64,000 nucleotides of DNA from Aerococcus viridans (GTDB taxonomy: Bacteria > Bacillota > Bacilli > Lactobacillales > Aerococcaceae). The stretch covers positions 682,001-746,000 of the forward strand of contig NZ_NBTM02000001.1 of NCBI RefSeq assembly GCF_002083135.2. The letters are read 5' to 3'. Below, in pieces: positions 62,863 through 64,000 of the stretch (its first letter is position 1; each line of letters opens with the position of its first letter). Under the pieces are notes generated by a model. The model had not been told where the DNA came from. It was given only the letters and a program-made list of their open reading frames with translations, and searched no databases. A program made the position numbers and the translations under genes.

Positions 62863-63813
62863 TTATGCTTCTTCTGCTACCATCAAACTGAATTGGCCTG
62901 TCAATGTAATTTCTCCTAGGCCACTTGGTAGGATAAAAGCATCTGCTGCTTTCACGTCCCAAGTCTTGTCGCCAACAGTGATTTGTCCTTGGCCGTCAAG
63001 AACTGTACACAATTGGTACTTGTCGGATAATTTGATGTGCAAGTTATCTTCGACAGTCCATTTTGCCACGGAGAAGTATTCATTGGTCCAAAATTCCTGG
63101 ATAGACCCGCCTGGTAATTCAGTGATGTGCCCATCCGCTAGGGTATCCTGGTGCGGGAAAGTGGTGACATCCGCTGACTGTTGGATGTGTAGGTCGCGTT
63201 CATTACCGTTTGCGTCCTTACGTCCGTAGTCATAAACCCGGTAGGTGGTGTTAGAACTTTGTTGGGTTTCGAGGATTAATACGCCACCACCGATAGCATG
63301 GATAGTCCCTGCTGGCACGGCGAAGAAATCACCGGCATGAACGGGCACTTTACGTAACAGTTGATCCCACTCGTTCTCTTCGACCATTTCTAAGAACTGT
63401 TGTTTATTTTGGGCATTGTGGCCGTAAATCAGATAGGCACCTGGATCAGCGTCCATAATATACCAACACTCCGTCTTCCCAAGGTCATTTTCATGGGCTA
63501 GTCCATATTCATCATCAGGGTGCACTTGGACGGACAAGTCTTCCTTGGCATCAATAATTTTGATTAATAATGGAAAACGGTCAGCCGCTTCTCCCAAGAA
63601 GATTTCTGGGTGTTTTTGGTACAAGTCAGATAGACTTAAGCCGGCAAGGGATTCAGGTGACGTCACGATAGATTGCCCATGTTCATGTCCTGAGATGACC
63701 CACGCTTCTCCCGTCTGGTCTGAAGGGATGTCTAGATTGAATTGACTGCGTAATTTTTGTCCACCCCAGATTTTTTCTTCTAGGTAGGCTTTTAAGAATA
63801 TGGGTTCTTGCAT
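62863..63813 (-). CDS. manA: mannose-6-phosphate isomerase, class I
   Basis: 316-residue zinc isomerase linking mannose-6-P and fructose-6-P. The zinc ligands are seen as Gln and His in SVQVHPDDEYG, Glu in KTECWYIMD and His in PAGTIHAIGGG. The N-terminus LKAYLEEKIWGGQKL and the two jelly-roll domains match short Gram-positive ManA. ATG 63813 has AAGGAG eight bases upstream, located inside the 3' end of the preceding gene, so it is co-transcribed with it. Confidence 0.95.
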   Translation of the reverse strand: MQEPIFLKAYLEEKIWGGQKLRSQFNLDIPSDQTGEAWVISGHEHGQSIVTSPESLAGLSLSDLYQKHPEIFLGEAADRFPLLIKIIDAKEDLSVQVHPDDEYGLAHENDLGKTECWYIMDADPGAYLIYGHNAQNKQQFLEMVEENEWDQLLRKVPVHAGDFFAVPAGTIHAIGGGVLILETQQSSNTTYRVYDYGRKDANGNERDLHIQQSADVTTFPHQDTLADGHITELPGGSIQEFWTNEYFSVAKWTVEDNLHIKLSDKYQLCTVLDGQGQITVGDKTWDVKAADAFILPSGLGEITLTGQFSLMVAEEA

Positions 63814-63818
63814 CGTCA

Positions 63819-64000
63819 CTACTCCTTGTCTTTCTTCCCTCGTTTAAAGGGGTTTTTGAATAAGTTAGCTAGGTTACTTTGTTGTGCGACGAATTTTTCT
63901 CGGGGCAGGTACTTGCGCATTGCCCGAAGACTATCTTTAGCTTCATCGACAACAAATTCCAGGAGTTGGCCTTCATCGGTTTCAAAATAGAAGCCGCGGA
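63819..64000 (-). CDS. 3' end of an unrecognised gene, 5' part outside the window
   Basis: Minus-strand frame open from the window edge to a TAG at 63819. The last visible residues run FETDEGQLLEFVVDEAKDSL, then AMRKYLPREKFVAQQ and a basic C-terminus (KNPFKRGKKDKE). I do not recognise the family. It ends five bases before the manA start and contains manA's ribosome-binding site, so the two are one transcript. Confidence 0.6.
   Translation of the reverse strand, partial: RGFYFETDEGQLLEFVVDEAKDSLRAMRKYLPREKFVAQQSNLANLFKNPFKRGKKDKE

Noticed and set aside
1-64000. CRISPR arrays, prophage genes and toxin-antitoxin or restriction loci
   Set aside because: I found no regularly spaced repeats and no cas, phage structural or restriction-modification genes in the window.

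Overview
The window reads as the chromosome of a low-GC Gram-positive bacterium of the order Lactobacillales. The evidence is an SMK-box (SAM-III) riboswitch before metK, a class Ib nrdHIEF operon with NrdR boxes, an L10-leader before rplJL, a water-forming NADH oxidase, and the gene order of the informational genes. An Aerococcus-like or Carnobacterium-like family is my guess; the sequence alone does not settle the genus.

Layout. 1-3.3 kb: the 5' part of dnaX, then a solo TnpB (IS1341-type) element inserted just upstream of it, and a 155-bp palindromic repeat. 3.3-6.8 kb: metK, a tRNA-Val/Lys/Thr operon, a prepilin peptidase and a PP2C-like phosphatase. 6.9-14.2 kb: rpoC and rpoB. 14.6-21.2 kb: NADH oxidase, an OpuA-type osmolyte transporter with two binding proteins, and a YbxB/RsmC-type methyltransferase. 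21.4-24.9 kb: a Mn/Zn ABC transporter with a palindromic operator. 25.1-29.9 kb: rplL, rplJ, rplA, rplK, a divergent phoU, nusG, secE, rpmG. 30-35.6 kb: a GntP-type permease, sigH-like sigma factor, yacP, rlmB, mrnC, cysS. 36.3-45.2 kb: accessory transport (MetQ-like lipoprotein, EgtUV/OpuC-like importer, KdgT-like permease), a GNAT acetyltransferase, xpt-pbuX, and nrdF. 45-53.3 kb: nrdE/I/H, gltX, yacL, radA, dut. 53.4-64 kb: cytosolic alpha-amylase, a secreted protein with a small membrane protein, an M16C peptidase, a YlmD/PgeF-type protein, a repeat-rich non-genic zone, a DUF985 cupin, a formate/nitrite transporter, manA, and the 3' end of an unrecognised gene.

The main architectural point is that the Bacillus-type backbone radA-yacL-gltX-cysS-mrnC-rlmB-yacP-sigH-rpmG-secE-nusG-rplKAJL-ybxB-rpoBC is fully preserved in order on the minus strand, but has been split at several joints by metabolic and transport modules. 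Each inserted module tends to carry its own promoter, operator and terminators.

The least explained stretch is 60.3-61.1 kb. It holds a long imperfect inverted repeat with internal hairpins (a candidate structured RNA) and a tandem duplication of a hairpin plus a strong ribosome-binding site plus a 33-residue ORF, one copy of which is frameshifted in a poly-A run. It is the best candidate here for something undescribed.
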